35,127 nt of DNA from Gammaproteobacteria bacterium (GTDB taxonomy: Bacteria > Pseudomonadota > Gammaproteobacteria > GRL18): the NCBI GenBank assembly GCA_016744395.1, contig JADGEK010000042.1:1-35127 (forward strand), in the 5' to 3' direction. The position numbers and the translations under genes were made by a program. Positions 6,609-14,244 of this stretch are shown one piece after another (position 1 is the stretch's first letter; each line of letters begins with the position of its first letter). A model generated the notes under the pieces. That model was given only the letters and a program-made list of their open reading frames with translations, was not told the origin of the DNA and made no database searches.

Positions 6609-8591
6609 TCAATATGACTTAAAAGAATTACCTCTTTGGTTGATGATATTACTCACTTGTTCAAACTTCTGTGCTTGAAGTGGCTTTGAATAAAAATAGC
6701 CCTGTACTAATTCACAGCCCATCGATGTTAATAGATCCTGCTCCTGCCGTGTCTCAACACCTTCAGCCACAACATTTACCCCCAGTTGTCTGGCCATATT
6801 AATAGAGTGATTGATAATGATTCTGTGTTTTTCAGTTAAAAGAGCTTTGCTGACGAAGCTTTGGTCAATTTTAATGGTGTCACAAGGGAGTTCAGATAGC
6901 CATGAAAGACCAGAATACCCTGTACCAAAATCATCCAAAGCCAGTGTAAACCCCATCATTTTCAACTCTCCTAGAAATTTACCGACTTTATTAGGATTTT
7001 CTAGCATTGAAGTTTCTGTCAACTCTAATTCAAGTAAATGAGGATGAATGATTTTATGTTCTACCTGGTATTTTAAAGTGCTCATAAATTCTTTTGAGGC
7101 TATCTGCACTCCTGATATATTAACAGCAATGCGTCCATTTAATATTCCTGAACGATGCCATTCTATTGCCTGTTCTGATGCCGTTCGCAATATCCATTCT
7201 CCAAGGGGCAAAATGAAACGAGTTTCTTCAGCAACTGAAATAAATTCATTAGGAAATATCATGCCTTTTTCTGGGTGCTGCCACCGCACCAAAGCCTCAA
7301 GACCAGCAATTTTATTTTTTTTCAGATCGATTTTGGGTTGATAATATAATACAAATTCTTTATTTCTCAATGAGAACACCATACCCATTTCAAGTGCTAG
7401 ACGACGTTCAATACGCTGGTTTAATTCACTACTAAAAAATTGAAAATCCCCTCCACCTTTAGACTTAACATCATTCATGGTCGTATTTGCATGCTTGAGT
7501 AACTCATCAGGTTGACAGCTATCATCATTAACAATACAAACGCCAATGCTTATAGAAATATGCAGTTCTTGCTCATTGATAATAAGAGTTTTTTTATTTT
7601 CTTTTAATAATTTGTCAAACAACAGACTTATATTGTTGATATGAGTTAATGAGGCAAGCAAAACAAATTCATCACTTTCATAATGCACAAAAGTGTCGGT
7701 CTTACCTAACGCAGATTTTATTCTATTTGCCGCTGCAATGATTAATTGATCTCCAGCGCCCTGTCCCAGGCTATTACAGATCACTTTAAAGCGATCAATC
7801 CCTATAAAAATAACTGCAAACTGTTGGCTGCTTTTTTGTGCCTGAATAAGACCTTGATGAATTCGATCATAAAGTACTGCACGACTGGGTAAGCCTGTGA
7901 GGGTATCATGCATGGCTTGATATGAAATTATGTCTTCATAGGCTTTATGTGAACTGAGATCACGGAATAAAATTGAAATAAAATACTGATCACCAATACA
8001 CATTGGTCTGAGTCTGATTTCAACAGGAAAAGTACTAACGTCTTTTAATTCACCACTCAATTTACACCCTTCACCCCTTCCTTGTGTTGCTGGGTTTTGT
8101 GAATATTTCTTGCGATGTGTAACGTGTTTACACCTAAAACTTTTAGGAATAGCTTGTTTATTAATGGTTTTAATCTGGTGACGTTGATGATAGAAATTTA
8201 TATAAAGTTCAATGCATTGTATGAGAATTGTCTTATTAATGGGCTCAATAAGGTAATCACTAATGTCTACTGAAAAATCACGTGTTATATACTCATCTAA
8301 AGAGTGGACTGCACTAATGAATAAAATAGGCACATGTATCGCATAGTTTTGACGTATGAGTTTTGCCAACTCGAATCTATTTTTATCCTGCATCTGTGCA
8401 TGCAGTATTATCAGAGAAATATTAGGCAGAGTTAATAGCCACGTCAGAACATTCTCACCAGAATCAGCAGTTATGACATTCCAACCAGGAAGGTTAAGTG
8501 TTGTCTTCATTGATTCAAGTCTGAATTGAGAATCATCCACCACTAATATTGTTTCAGCGATGGATGTTTTTTTTAATGTTGTATTTTTCAT
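6609..8591 (-). CDS. REC-PAS-GGDEF-EAL protein, probable c-di-GMP phosphodiesterase
   Basis: A 660-residue signalling protein. Residues about 13-130 are a receiver domain with the acidic pair (VVDD, 17-20), but the phospho-acceptor position in LIILH has His64 instead of Asp, and the late Lys is replaced (LIEP). Residues about 150-215 look like only the C-terminal half of a PAS domain (FPVEIRL..ILFRDLSSHK). The GGDEF domain (about 225-385) has ESDEF at 305-309 in place of GGDEF, so cyclase activity is doubtful. The EAL domain (about 395-645) keeps EAL (432-434), NxSG, ELTET, DDFGTGYS (553-560), the KID Lys, AEGVET and QGYFYSKP, so it should degrade c-di-GMP. It lies 33 bases after DUF1501 and before AraC-HDOD, probably in one transcript. 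Confidence 0.88.
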   Translation of the reverse strand: MKNTTLKKTSIAETILVVDDSQFRLESMKTTLNLPGWNVITADSGENVLTWLLTLPNISLIILHAQMQDKNRFELAKLIRQNYAIHVPILFISAVHSLDEYITRDFSVDISDYLIEPINKTILIQCIELYINFYHQRHQIKTINKQAIPKSFRCKHVTHRKKYSQNPATQGRGEGCKLSGELKDVSTFPVEIRLRPMCIGDQYFISILFRDLSSHKAYEDIISYQAMHDTLTGLPSRAVLYDRIHQGLIQAQKSSQQFAVIFIGIDRFKVICNSLGQGAGDQLIIAAANRIKSALGKTDTFVHYESDEFVLLASLTHINNISLLFDKLLKENKKTLIINEQELHISISIGVCIVNDDSCQPDELLKHANTTMNDVKSKGGGDFQFFSSELNQRIERRLALEMGMVFSLRNKEFVLYYQPKIDLKKNKIAGLEALVRWQHPEKGMIFPNEFISVAEETRFILPLGEWILRTASEQAIEWHRSGILNGRIAVNISGVQIASKEFMSTLKYQVEHKIIHPHLLELELTETSMLENPNKVGKFLGELKMMGFTLALDDFGTGYSGLSWLSELPCDTIKIDQSFVSKALLTEKHRIIINHSINMARQLGVNVVAEGVETRQEQDLLTSMGCELVQGYFYSKPLQAQKFEQVSNIINQRGNSFKSY

Positions 8592-8624
8592 CTGTTGAAC
8601 AATTGGGTATTATGAACCAATGTC

Positions 8625-9812
8625 TTAAGTTGGCATAAAACCTAAATCCCACTCATCAAAGTTGCTTAAATCCGGGAACAGCTGATTGAGCTGTTCGTCA
8701 TTTAAACCAAACCATTTTCCAAGTGTTGCATAAGTCTGAATATCGGCTAGTTTTGGGATCAGGCGTTTCGATTTTGTCCAATAGTCTGGGTTATCATAGT
8801 CAATAAATTCACCAATCGCTTGATTTCCCAGAACTGGTTTACCAAACACCAGCTGGTTATTCCCCCAACCATGATCAGTGCCAACGCTATTTGGCTTTAA
8901 GCTGCGGCCAAAGTCAGATGCAGTCACACAAACCACATTATCTGCAACGCCATATTGTTCAAGTTCTAAGATAAAGTCAGCAAATAAATGATCAATAGTA
9001 ATATATTGATCATTCAGCCTTTGCATTTGATCTCGATGAGTATCCCAATTGCCTGGTAGTGCGACATGAATAATTTGTCGCTCATGCCCTAATTGTCCAG
9101 CAGCAGCAATTAATTTACTGGCAATCGTTGCTGATGTATTTAATTTACCGCTTTCTTCAAACTGGGAAAATAATACTTGTAGATATTCCTGACCTTCAAT
9201 TGAATTTGATATGTTCTTTTGTGCGACTTGTTCGATGATATGACTGTAATCACTGTTTTTACTCAGGTTGTAAACAATATCACGTAGCTCAGGTTGTAGT
9301 GCATACCAGCTTTCCCCTTCACTTCGAATTTGAGAAACACCAAGCGTTGCCGATGAAACCAGATCCAAATCCTGAGCCATTGTTAGTGCAGGGCTAATAG
9401 ATTGAGGGATATAATCATCTTCATACCACAGGTCAAGCATACGCCCTGCCCAACCAGTTGTTTTATCATATGCTCCTTTATTGAAGCTTTGTTGGTGTGA
9501 GTGACTATGTAAAAAAGGAGGTGTAGTAGCTAGTTTTTGATTTAATGTATTATAAGTCACAGGTTCAACTAAATTTCCTGTGCCCAGTATCGGGGCTGCA
9601 ATTCCAGACTGAATCATTTCAGCAGTACGACTAAAGTGGCCATGAATCGCCAGATTATTTTGTCCTATTCCCAGAGGGATCAAGCTGCCTTCCTGATGGG
9701 CTAAGTTACCACGATAGTCAGCATAACGCTGATAATTATCAAGAGGCACGAACATATTATAGCCATCATGACCACCATGCATATAGAATACTACGATTGC
9801 TTTATGACTCAT
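8625..9812 (-). CDS. DUF1501 family protein
   Basis: A 395-residue DUF1501 protein (alkaline-phosphatase-like fold family of unknown function). Visible hallmarks are the opening FYMHGGHDGYNMFVPLDN, WDTHRDQ near residue 256, the TASDFGRSLKPN segment and TDHGWGNN. I start it at the ATG at 9812 because AGGAGG lies 6 bases upstream and the DUF1800 stop is only one base away; an upstream in-frame start at 9842 would overlap DUF1800. Unlike many DUF1501 proteins it has no Tat signal of its own, whereas the partner DUF1800 does, so the pair may be exported together or this one stays inside. DUF1800/DUF1501 pairs are common in bacteria, but their biochemical role is not established. Confidence 0.88.
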   Translation of the reverse strand: MSHKAIVVFYMHGGHDGYNMFVPLDNYQRYADYRGNLAHQEGSLIPLGIGQNNLAIHGHFSRTAEMIQSGIAAPILGTGNLVEPVTYNTLNQKLATTPPFLHSHSHQQSFNKGAYDKTTGWAGRMLDLWYEDDYIPQSISPALTMAQDLDLVSSATLGVSQIRSEGESWYALQPELRDIVYNLSKNSDYSHIIEQVAQKNISNSIEGQEYLQVLFSQFEESGKLNTSATIASKLIAAAGQLGHERQIIHVALPGNWDTHRDQMQRLNDQYITIDHLFADFILELEQYGVADNVVCVTASDFGRSLKPNSVGTDHGWGNNQLVFGKPVLGNQAIGEFIDYDNPDYWTKSKRLIPKLADIQTYATLGKWFGLNDEQLNQLFPDLSNFDEWDLGFMPT

Positions 9813-9813
9813 T

Positions 9814-11472
9814 TTAAGCCTCCTGCGGCATATTAATGACAAGAAAATCAGGGGATACTGTTGCTATCAACAATGCACCTCTTACTTTATAAGTATAATA
9901 TTTCGGATCCTCATTCCTTGTATTCAGTAACTCTATCATTTCTGTTTTCAGTGTTTGGCGATAATTTCCAAACAGGATTTGATCCAGCACATAATCAGCA
10001 AATTCTTCATTTGTGGCGCCTTGTTCCAGTTTTTCATAAAAGCGAGTGAGATCTTCTGTTTTTATCAACATACTGCTGCGTAATTTATTGGAGATTAGTA
10101 CAATACTATTTAAATCATAAAGATAGGCTTCTGGAGCCACATAATCTATATAAGAAGTGCCTTGTCCATGAAGTATTGACGGCTGAAATTCTCTTGGGAA
10201 AAACCCAAAGACACTAGGTGCCCCAAGCGGTGTTTGATTAAAAGTTGATATCGTACGTATTTCTCCATCTCTTAATAATGGTCCTGTAGTAGAATTCAAT
10301 AGTTGATCTCGTGGTGGCGCAATAGCACGACGAGCACTGCTATACCAGAGCAGTGGCTCTTTTAGACGCCCTGTCTCTCCTTTTTCACTACTGTTTCCAT
10401 CAATAGCATCTGGATGTAACATTATCGCCCGGACAATTTGTTTAATATTTCCATCAGTCTCTTTAAATACTTTTGCTACATGATCCACATAAGCAGCCCT
10501 TGGGTTTGACACAGTAAGACGTTGGATCATAAACCGGGAAAAATTACCCGCAGTGGTTGCCTTACGTCTGCCTACGATAAGGGCCAGAGCTTGACGAATA
10601 TCGTCATAAAGACTCAATCCTTCAGGTATTGTTCGTCCAAATAATTTTTTACTGCCAAAATCGTGATGTTCAGAAAATTCAATGACCGGTGACTCAAAAT
10701 CGCCTCTCAATATTCCCCAGCGTGATCCATCCTTCAATCCCATTCCAGTAAATACTCTGGCCAGTTCCTGAACATCTTGTTCGCTATAATTGGGAATTTT
10801 TTGACCAGTTGTATCTTTTCTGAATGTTCCATTCCAGTAACGTTTTTCTGCACCGCAGGTAAATAATTGTAAAAGTTCTCGTGCATAATTTTCGTCAGGA
10901 ATTGTACCGAGTTCAGGATCAGCTTTTTGATTAAAGATAGATGATAAATAAATACTCATTGCAGGATGAGTTGATACACTAAATAATAACTCTTTAAATG
11001 AACCATCAATGCCCTTGAGCAACATATCATAGTAGTGTGCCTGCATAGGTTTTCGTCCTGTTATAGCAGGATGCTCTGTGGAAATAACAAACCATTGAGA
11101 AAGCGCAAAGCCAACTCGCTGAAGCAGTTGATCAGGTGCATTGATTGTATTTGTCCACCAGGGTGAATAAAAATAATTCCCTCTTTTCTCATCTGTTATT
11201 ATATCAAAACTATCAGAGAGTGATGTAAAAGGCATATTAAGCTGTGTATCCAGCCAGTTTTCCCAGCCGATATCCATAATTAAATTAACAGTTTCCTCAT
11301 TTGCACCAAATGTTGCATAATCAGCCAAACGGGCGGATCGAGTTCTGAGGTAACTTAATACAGGATCATCAACTACTGATGCTGCATTTACTCCTGAGAC
11401 AAGACCTGGCATTACAGATGCACCACTCATTGCCACTAAACCTTTTAAAAGTAATCGGCGATTATTGTTCAT
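9814..11472 (-). CDS. DUF1800 family protein with Tat-like signal
   Basis: A 552-residue DUF1800 protein. The N-terminus NNNRRLLLKGLVAMSGAS carries twin arginines followed by a hydrophobic stretch and an Ala-rich cleavage region (VNAAS), consistent with Tat export. The family signatures include DYATFGANEETVN, RVGFALSQWFVIS, ENYARELLQLFTCG (about residue 190), EVQELARVFTGMG-like QDVQELARVFTGMG, HHDFGSKKLFG and PSVFGFFPREF. AGGA sits 8 bases before the ATG. It is the first gene of a four-gene minus-strand run and abuts DUF1501. Function is unknown; nothing in the sequence identifies a substrate. Downstream c-di-GMP and AraC-HDOD genes hint at a surface or lifestyle role, but that is only context. 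Confidence 0.87.
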   Translation of the reverse strand: MNNNRRLLLKGLVAMSGASVMPGLVSGVNAASVVDDPVLSYLRTRSARLADYATFGANEETVNLIMDIGWENWLDTQLNMPFTSLSDSFDIITDEKRGNYFYSPWWTNTINAPDQLLQRVGFALSQWFVISTEHPAITGRKPMQAHYYDMLLKGIDGSFKELLFSVSTHPAMSIYLSSIFNQKADPELGTIPDENYARELLQLFTCGAEKRYWNGTFRKDTTGQKIPNYSEQDVQELARVFTGMGLKDGSRWGILRGDFESPVIEFSEHHDFGSKKLFGRTIPEGLSLYDDIRQALALIVGRRKATTAGNFSRFMIQRLTVSNPRAAYVDHVAKVFKETDGNIKQIVRAIMLHPDAIDGNSSEKGETGRLKEPLLWYSSARRAIAPPRDQLLNSTTGPLLRDGEIRTISTFNQTPLGAPSVFGFFPREFQPSILHGQGTSYIDYVAPEAYLYDLNSIVLISNKLRSSMLIKTEDLTRFYEKLEQGATNEEFADYVLDQILFGNYRQTLKTEMIELLNTRNEDPKYYTYKVRGALLIATVSPDFLVINMPQEA

Positions 11473-11719
11473 AGATTGATTCCTGAGATCAGTTTCGTTA
11501 TAAATAATTATATTGAAGCTTTAGGAATTGAGTATGACATTTCTGTTCATTGACAGGACAATTCCACCCAAGTTGAAAAAAATGGGCACGCGGTCTCAAA
11601 TGGACTTTGAAAAAAACTGAGAGGGATATGAAAAATCTTGATTCTGTTAAAAAAGGGGACTACTGCTTTATTCACACTCTAACGGCAGCAGGCAATTAAG
11701 AAGCAATGTTAATGAGTTA

Positions 11720-12295
11720 TTATGCACTTTTATACGCAACAAATTCACCTTTACCAACTGGAACAAGGCTTGTGACAAAATTATTACAACCCTTAATAAA
11801 TCTCATGAATTCGGCCATTTCTGACTTATGTGAAATAGCGTTGTCGCAAACCAACCCCCCGCCAGCACGAAGTGTGGAAATAATATCTTTTGAGTAACTC
11901 ATATATTCAATGCGCTCTGCATCAAGAAAAATAAGATCATACTGATCACCTGCTTGTTTAAAAAACTCGGCTGCATCCAAACCGAGTACTTCAATTTTCT
12001 CCGATAAGCCAGCTCGCTCAAAATTCACTTTTGCCTGGTCAATTTTATGCTGCTGTATTTCTAAGGTGGTTACCCTGCCCGTATCCGCTGTGGCTGCTGC
12101 TAGCCACAATGTTGAGTATCCATTTGAAGTACCAACCTCAAGTATTGTTTTGGTATTTGAGACTTTTACAAGAAAAGTAAGAAACTCTCCCGTATCTTTG
12201 GTAATATTTAATTGCTTATAACTTCTATCAGAAATCTCCAAGTCATTCTTTAGCCCTTGTTCTTCAAGTTCAGAGAATAAACATCCCAATTTCAT
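11720..12295 (-). CDS. Class I SAM-dependent O-methyltransferase
   Basis: A 191-residue soluble enzyme of the catechol/caffeoyl-CoA O-methyltransferase-like family. Motif I is EVGTSNG at residues 53-59, the acidic ribose-binding residue is Glu79 (TLEI), and a metal-coordinating type Asp occurs in LIFLDAER (Asp125). A second acidic/Asn pair appears in GLVCDNAISH (about 149-158), as in divalent-metal-dependent members. It transfers methyl from SAM to a hydroxyl of an unidentified acceptor in the cytoplasm. A good Shine-Dalgarno sequence (AAGGAG) lies 6 bases before the ATG. It appears monocistronic: about 250 bases separate it from the DUF1800 operon. A 10-bp hairpin lies about 40 bases upstream. 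Confidence 0.85.
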   Translation of the reverse strand: MKLGCLFSELEEQGLKNDLEISDRSYKQLNITKDTGEFLTFLVKVSNTKTILEVGTSNGYSTLWLAAATADTGRVTTLEIQQHKIDQAKVNFERAGLSEKIEVLGLDAAEFFKQAGDQYDLIFLDAERIEYMSYSKDIISTLRAGGGLVCDNAISHKSEMAEFMRFIKGCNNFVTSLVPVGKGEFVAYKSA

Positions 12296-12630
12296 TTGAT
12301 ACTCCTTAGTGCATGCACCTTAATAACGAGCACATCTTTACAGCGTCTGGCTGTAAAGACGCGTAGTTGATTGATTTGCCAGGCAAGCACATTACAGGAC
12401 AGCCACAACTTCATTCCAGTATAGAGCAGACAAAAACCTAAAATAAATTGACTGGTTTAAAAAATATTGCGGGCTCTTCCCATCTGGTGTTCTCAATTTA
12501 ACCTCCCTCTGAATACATTCTCTCATTTATCAAGATACGTTTATTTTTAGGTAATCTCATTTTTTTAAGCCAAATTTATAGAATTAATCAAAATTCAATA
12601 AGTTACAATCTTAGTTTTAGAGATGGCTTG
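12296..12630. other. Intergenic stretch, 335 bp
   Basis: Upstream region of the methyltransferase gene and downstream of the broken two-TM gene. Apart from the hairpin at 12335-12359 I see no open reading frame with a credible start, no transposon end and no clear terminator. Confidence 0.5.
12335..12359. repeat. 10-bp inverted repeat upstream of methyltransferase
   Basis: TCTTTACAGC (12335-12344) and GCTGTAAAGA (12350-12359) are perfect reverse complements around GTCTG. On the minus strand it sits about 40 bases before the methyltransferase start, so it could be an operator or a leader hairpin. No T-run follows on either side. Confidence 0.55.
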
Positions 12631-12870
12631 TTAATAGTGTTTGTTATGCTTTATTTTCACCATTGCCCAAAATAGAATAATGCTAGCCAGTGTTGCTACC
12701 ATCATTGCTGGCAATACATAACCAAAGATATATGGCGCATTTTCTACACATTATTTTTCAAGTAGACATGGGAAGATTAAATACTTGTAGGATGCCAGGA
12801 ATACACCAAAATTTAAAGCGGTACCAACGAGCCAAGCAAGAGACCATCGAATTGAATTTTTAATGCCCAC
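12631..12870 (-). pseudogene. Two-TM membrane protein gene broken by an in-frame TAA
   Basis: A GTG at 12870, with GAGG 6 bases upstream, opens an 80-codon frame that ends at TAA (12631-12633) but contains one TAA at codon 40 (12751-12753). Both halves are protein-like: the first has a TM segment (WSLAWLVGTALNFGVFLASY), the second another (IFGYVLPAMMVATLASIILF) with a basic tail (KIKHNK). The frame is kept across the stop, so this looks like a recent nonsense mutation, a sequencing error, or two fragments. It begins 3 bases after the small ORF at 12874-13035, implying a bicistronic unit. Family not recognised. Confidence 0.5.
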
Positions 12871-12873
12871 GGA

Positions 12874-13035
12874 CTACCTCGCCTCCCAAAACCAAACTTC
12901 TCTACTTTTGTTTAGATCAGAAACCGTACCAAAGAATTCATATATTGATCTCAAAATCATTCCTTGACCAGTAATTTCATCTTTATTCCACAATTTATCA
13001 GAAAAATTATCCCATAGCATGTTAAACAATGGCAT
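12874..13035 (-). CDS. Small protein of unknown function, 53 aa
   Basis: An ATG at 13035 opens 53 codons: MPLFNMLWDNFSDKL at the start, WNKDEITGQG in the middle and a C-terminus EVWFWEAR. The protein is rich in aromatic residues, with no signal peptide or obvious TM. The Shine-Dalgarno sequence is weak (AGAAGAG about 9 bases upstream). Its TAG is followed after 3 bases by the GTG of the broken membrane-protein gene, whose Shine-Dalgarno sequence lies inside this ORF, which argues that both are real and co-translated. No family recognised. Confidence 0.4.
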   Translation of the reverse strand: MPLFNMLWDNFSDKLWNKDEITGQGMILRSIYEFFGTVSDLNKSREVWFWEAR

Positions 13036-13121
13036 ATTATTTACTCTTCTGTATTTTCAAAGCATAAGGTCGAGATTATGGAAGCGCCTTTTTTTGCCTC
13101 CGATGCATTTCCTTCTTATGC

Positions 13122-13532
13122 TTATTTTGTAAATTTTTTCACCACTATTGTTGATGCTAGAAAATCACCCAATCTACGATTAGGACCAAATAATATAAAT
13201 ATCCAATCCAATATCCCCAATGGAAAAGTAATATTTCTGAAGAATGATTGAATCAATGAACAAGGTTGTTTTGATTTCTGACTAATTACCTGGATGTTTA
13301 ATAAGCGTTTACCAATGCTCTGCCCGTCTGGTAAAGAATCTGATAACAGAAAATACAATAGACCAATTGCAATAGCAGTATAACCTGCTATATCTTTTTC
13401 GGCAAAAAAGCCTAAAATATAAAATGATAGATATCCTAGAAAATAGGTAACGATACCATCTATAAATTGCCCTTGAAACCGCTTACCTGGATGAGCTGTA
13501 ATTACTGTTAATTCAACGTCTTTAGATTCCAC
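13122..13532 (-). CDS. RDD family membrane protein
   Basis: A 136-residue integral inner-membrane protein of the RDD family. It has the family's early Arg and Asp (KRFQGQFIDGIV, about residues 17-28), a first and second TM segment (about 29-63), the SDSLPDGQSIGKRLLNIQV motif (64-82) and the final RRLGDFLASTIVV with Arg-Asp (119-131). Start is GTG at 13532 with GGAG 5 bases upstream. RDD proteins are variably linked to ion or small-molecule transport; substrate is unknown. It follows the Sel1-repeat gene by 54 bases on the same strand. Confidence 0.88.
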   Translation of the reverse strand: MESKDVELTVITAHPGKRFQGQFIDGIVTYFLGYLSFYILGFFAEKDIAGYTAIAIGLLYFLLSDSLPDGQSIGKRLLNIQVISQKSKQPCSLIQSFFRNITFPLGILDWIFILFGPNRRLGDFLASTIVVKKFTK

Positions 13533-13586
13533 ATATTCTCCAATATTTTTTCTGCCAATGACAATTTAATCTGCCTCTGGTTAGCT

Positions 13587-14138
13587 CTACTTAGATTTGT
13601 TATTTGGGGGCAACTGTTGAACTGACTCAGAATACAGTTGATTTATGTAATCTTTGTTCTCCATTTTTTTATCCTCAGATTCCCAGTATTTTCGTTCATC
13701 CGCATTTTTTTGTTGAATTTCTCCCATTCGGTACAAAGCAATTAATCCCGAGATGCTGATTTTAAAACCTTTAGAAATAGATTTTCGATATAACTGCTCA
13801 GCTTTCTTATAATCTTTACTTACACCTAAACCCTGAACATATAAACCCGCCATATTATACATCGACTGAAGCTCACCATTATTTGATGCTTTTCCTATCC
13901 ATTTAGCTGATTCTTCATCATTTTGTTCAACACCTAAACCTTTTGCATATAGAAACCCAAGTGTGCTTTGTGCATGTATATAATTATCATTTGCAAGTTT
14001 AAGCCACAATTTATAGGCTAATTTGTAATCCTTTTCAGAAAAGGCCTTCTGTCCTTCTTGAAATTTATTATCTGAAACATCAGCCAATGCAAAATTAAAT
14101 ATTGTAAAACTAAAATAAATTATAAGAAAAAACTTCAT
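13587..14138 (-). CDS. Exported Sel1-repeat protein
   Basis: A 183-residue protein with a signal peptide (residues 1-19, ending FALA) and at least two Sel1-like repeats of about 36 residues: HAQSTLGFLYAKGLGVEQND (about 55-74) and SMYNMAGLYVQGLGVSKDYK (about 92-111). An N-terminal TPR-like unit (EGQKAFSEKDYKLAYKLW) precedes them, and a charged C-terminus without repeats follows. Sel1 repeats make alpha-solenoids for protein-protein contact, probably in the periplasm here. GGAG lies 5-6 bases before the ATG. It sits between the patatin and RDD genes on one strand and may be co-transcribed with them; partners are unknown. Confidence 0.85.
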   Translation of the reverse strand: MKFFLIIYFSFTIFNFALADVSDNKFQEGQKAFSEKDYKLAYKLWLKLANDNYIHAQSTLGFLYAKGLGVEQNDEESAKWIGKASNNGELQSMYNMAGLYVQGLGVSKDYKKAEQLYRKSISKGFKISISGLIALYRMGEIQQKNADERKYWESEDKKMENKDYINQLYSESVQQLPPNNKSK

Positions 14139-14244
14139 TTTAACTCCGCTAATGACTGTGTAACCAGTTACTTTTGGTTGCTTTCAAGCCCAACATTACA
14201 GACAGATAATGAAATGCAAATCATATTATTATAGATCCAGAGAT

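Noticed and set aside
12631-12870. Programmed readthrough of the TAA
   Set aside because: No supporting context such as a downstream hairpin or known readthrough motif was seen; nonsense mutation is simpler.
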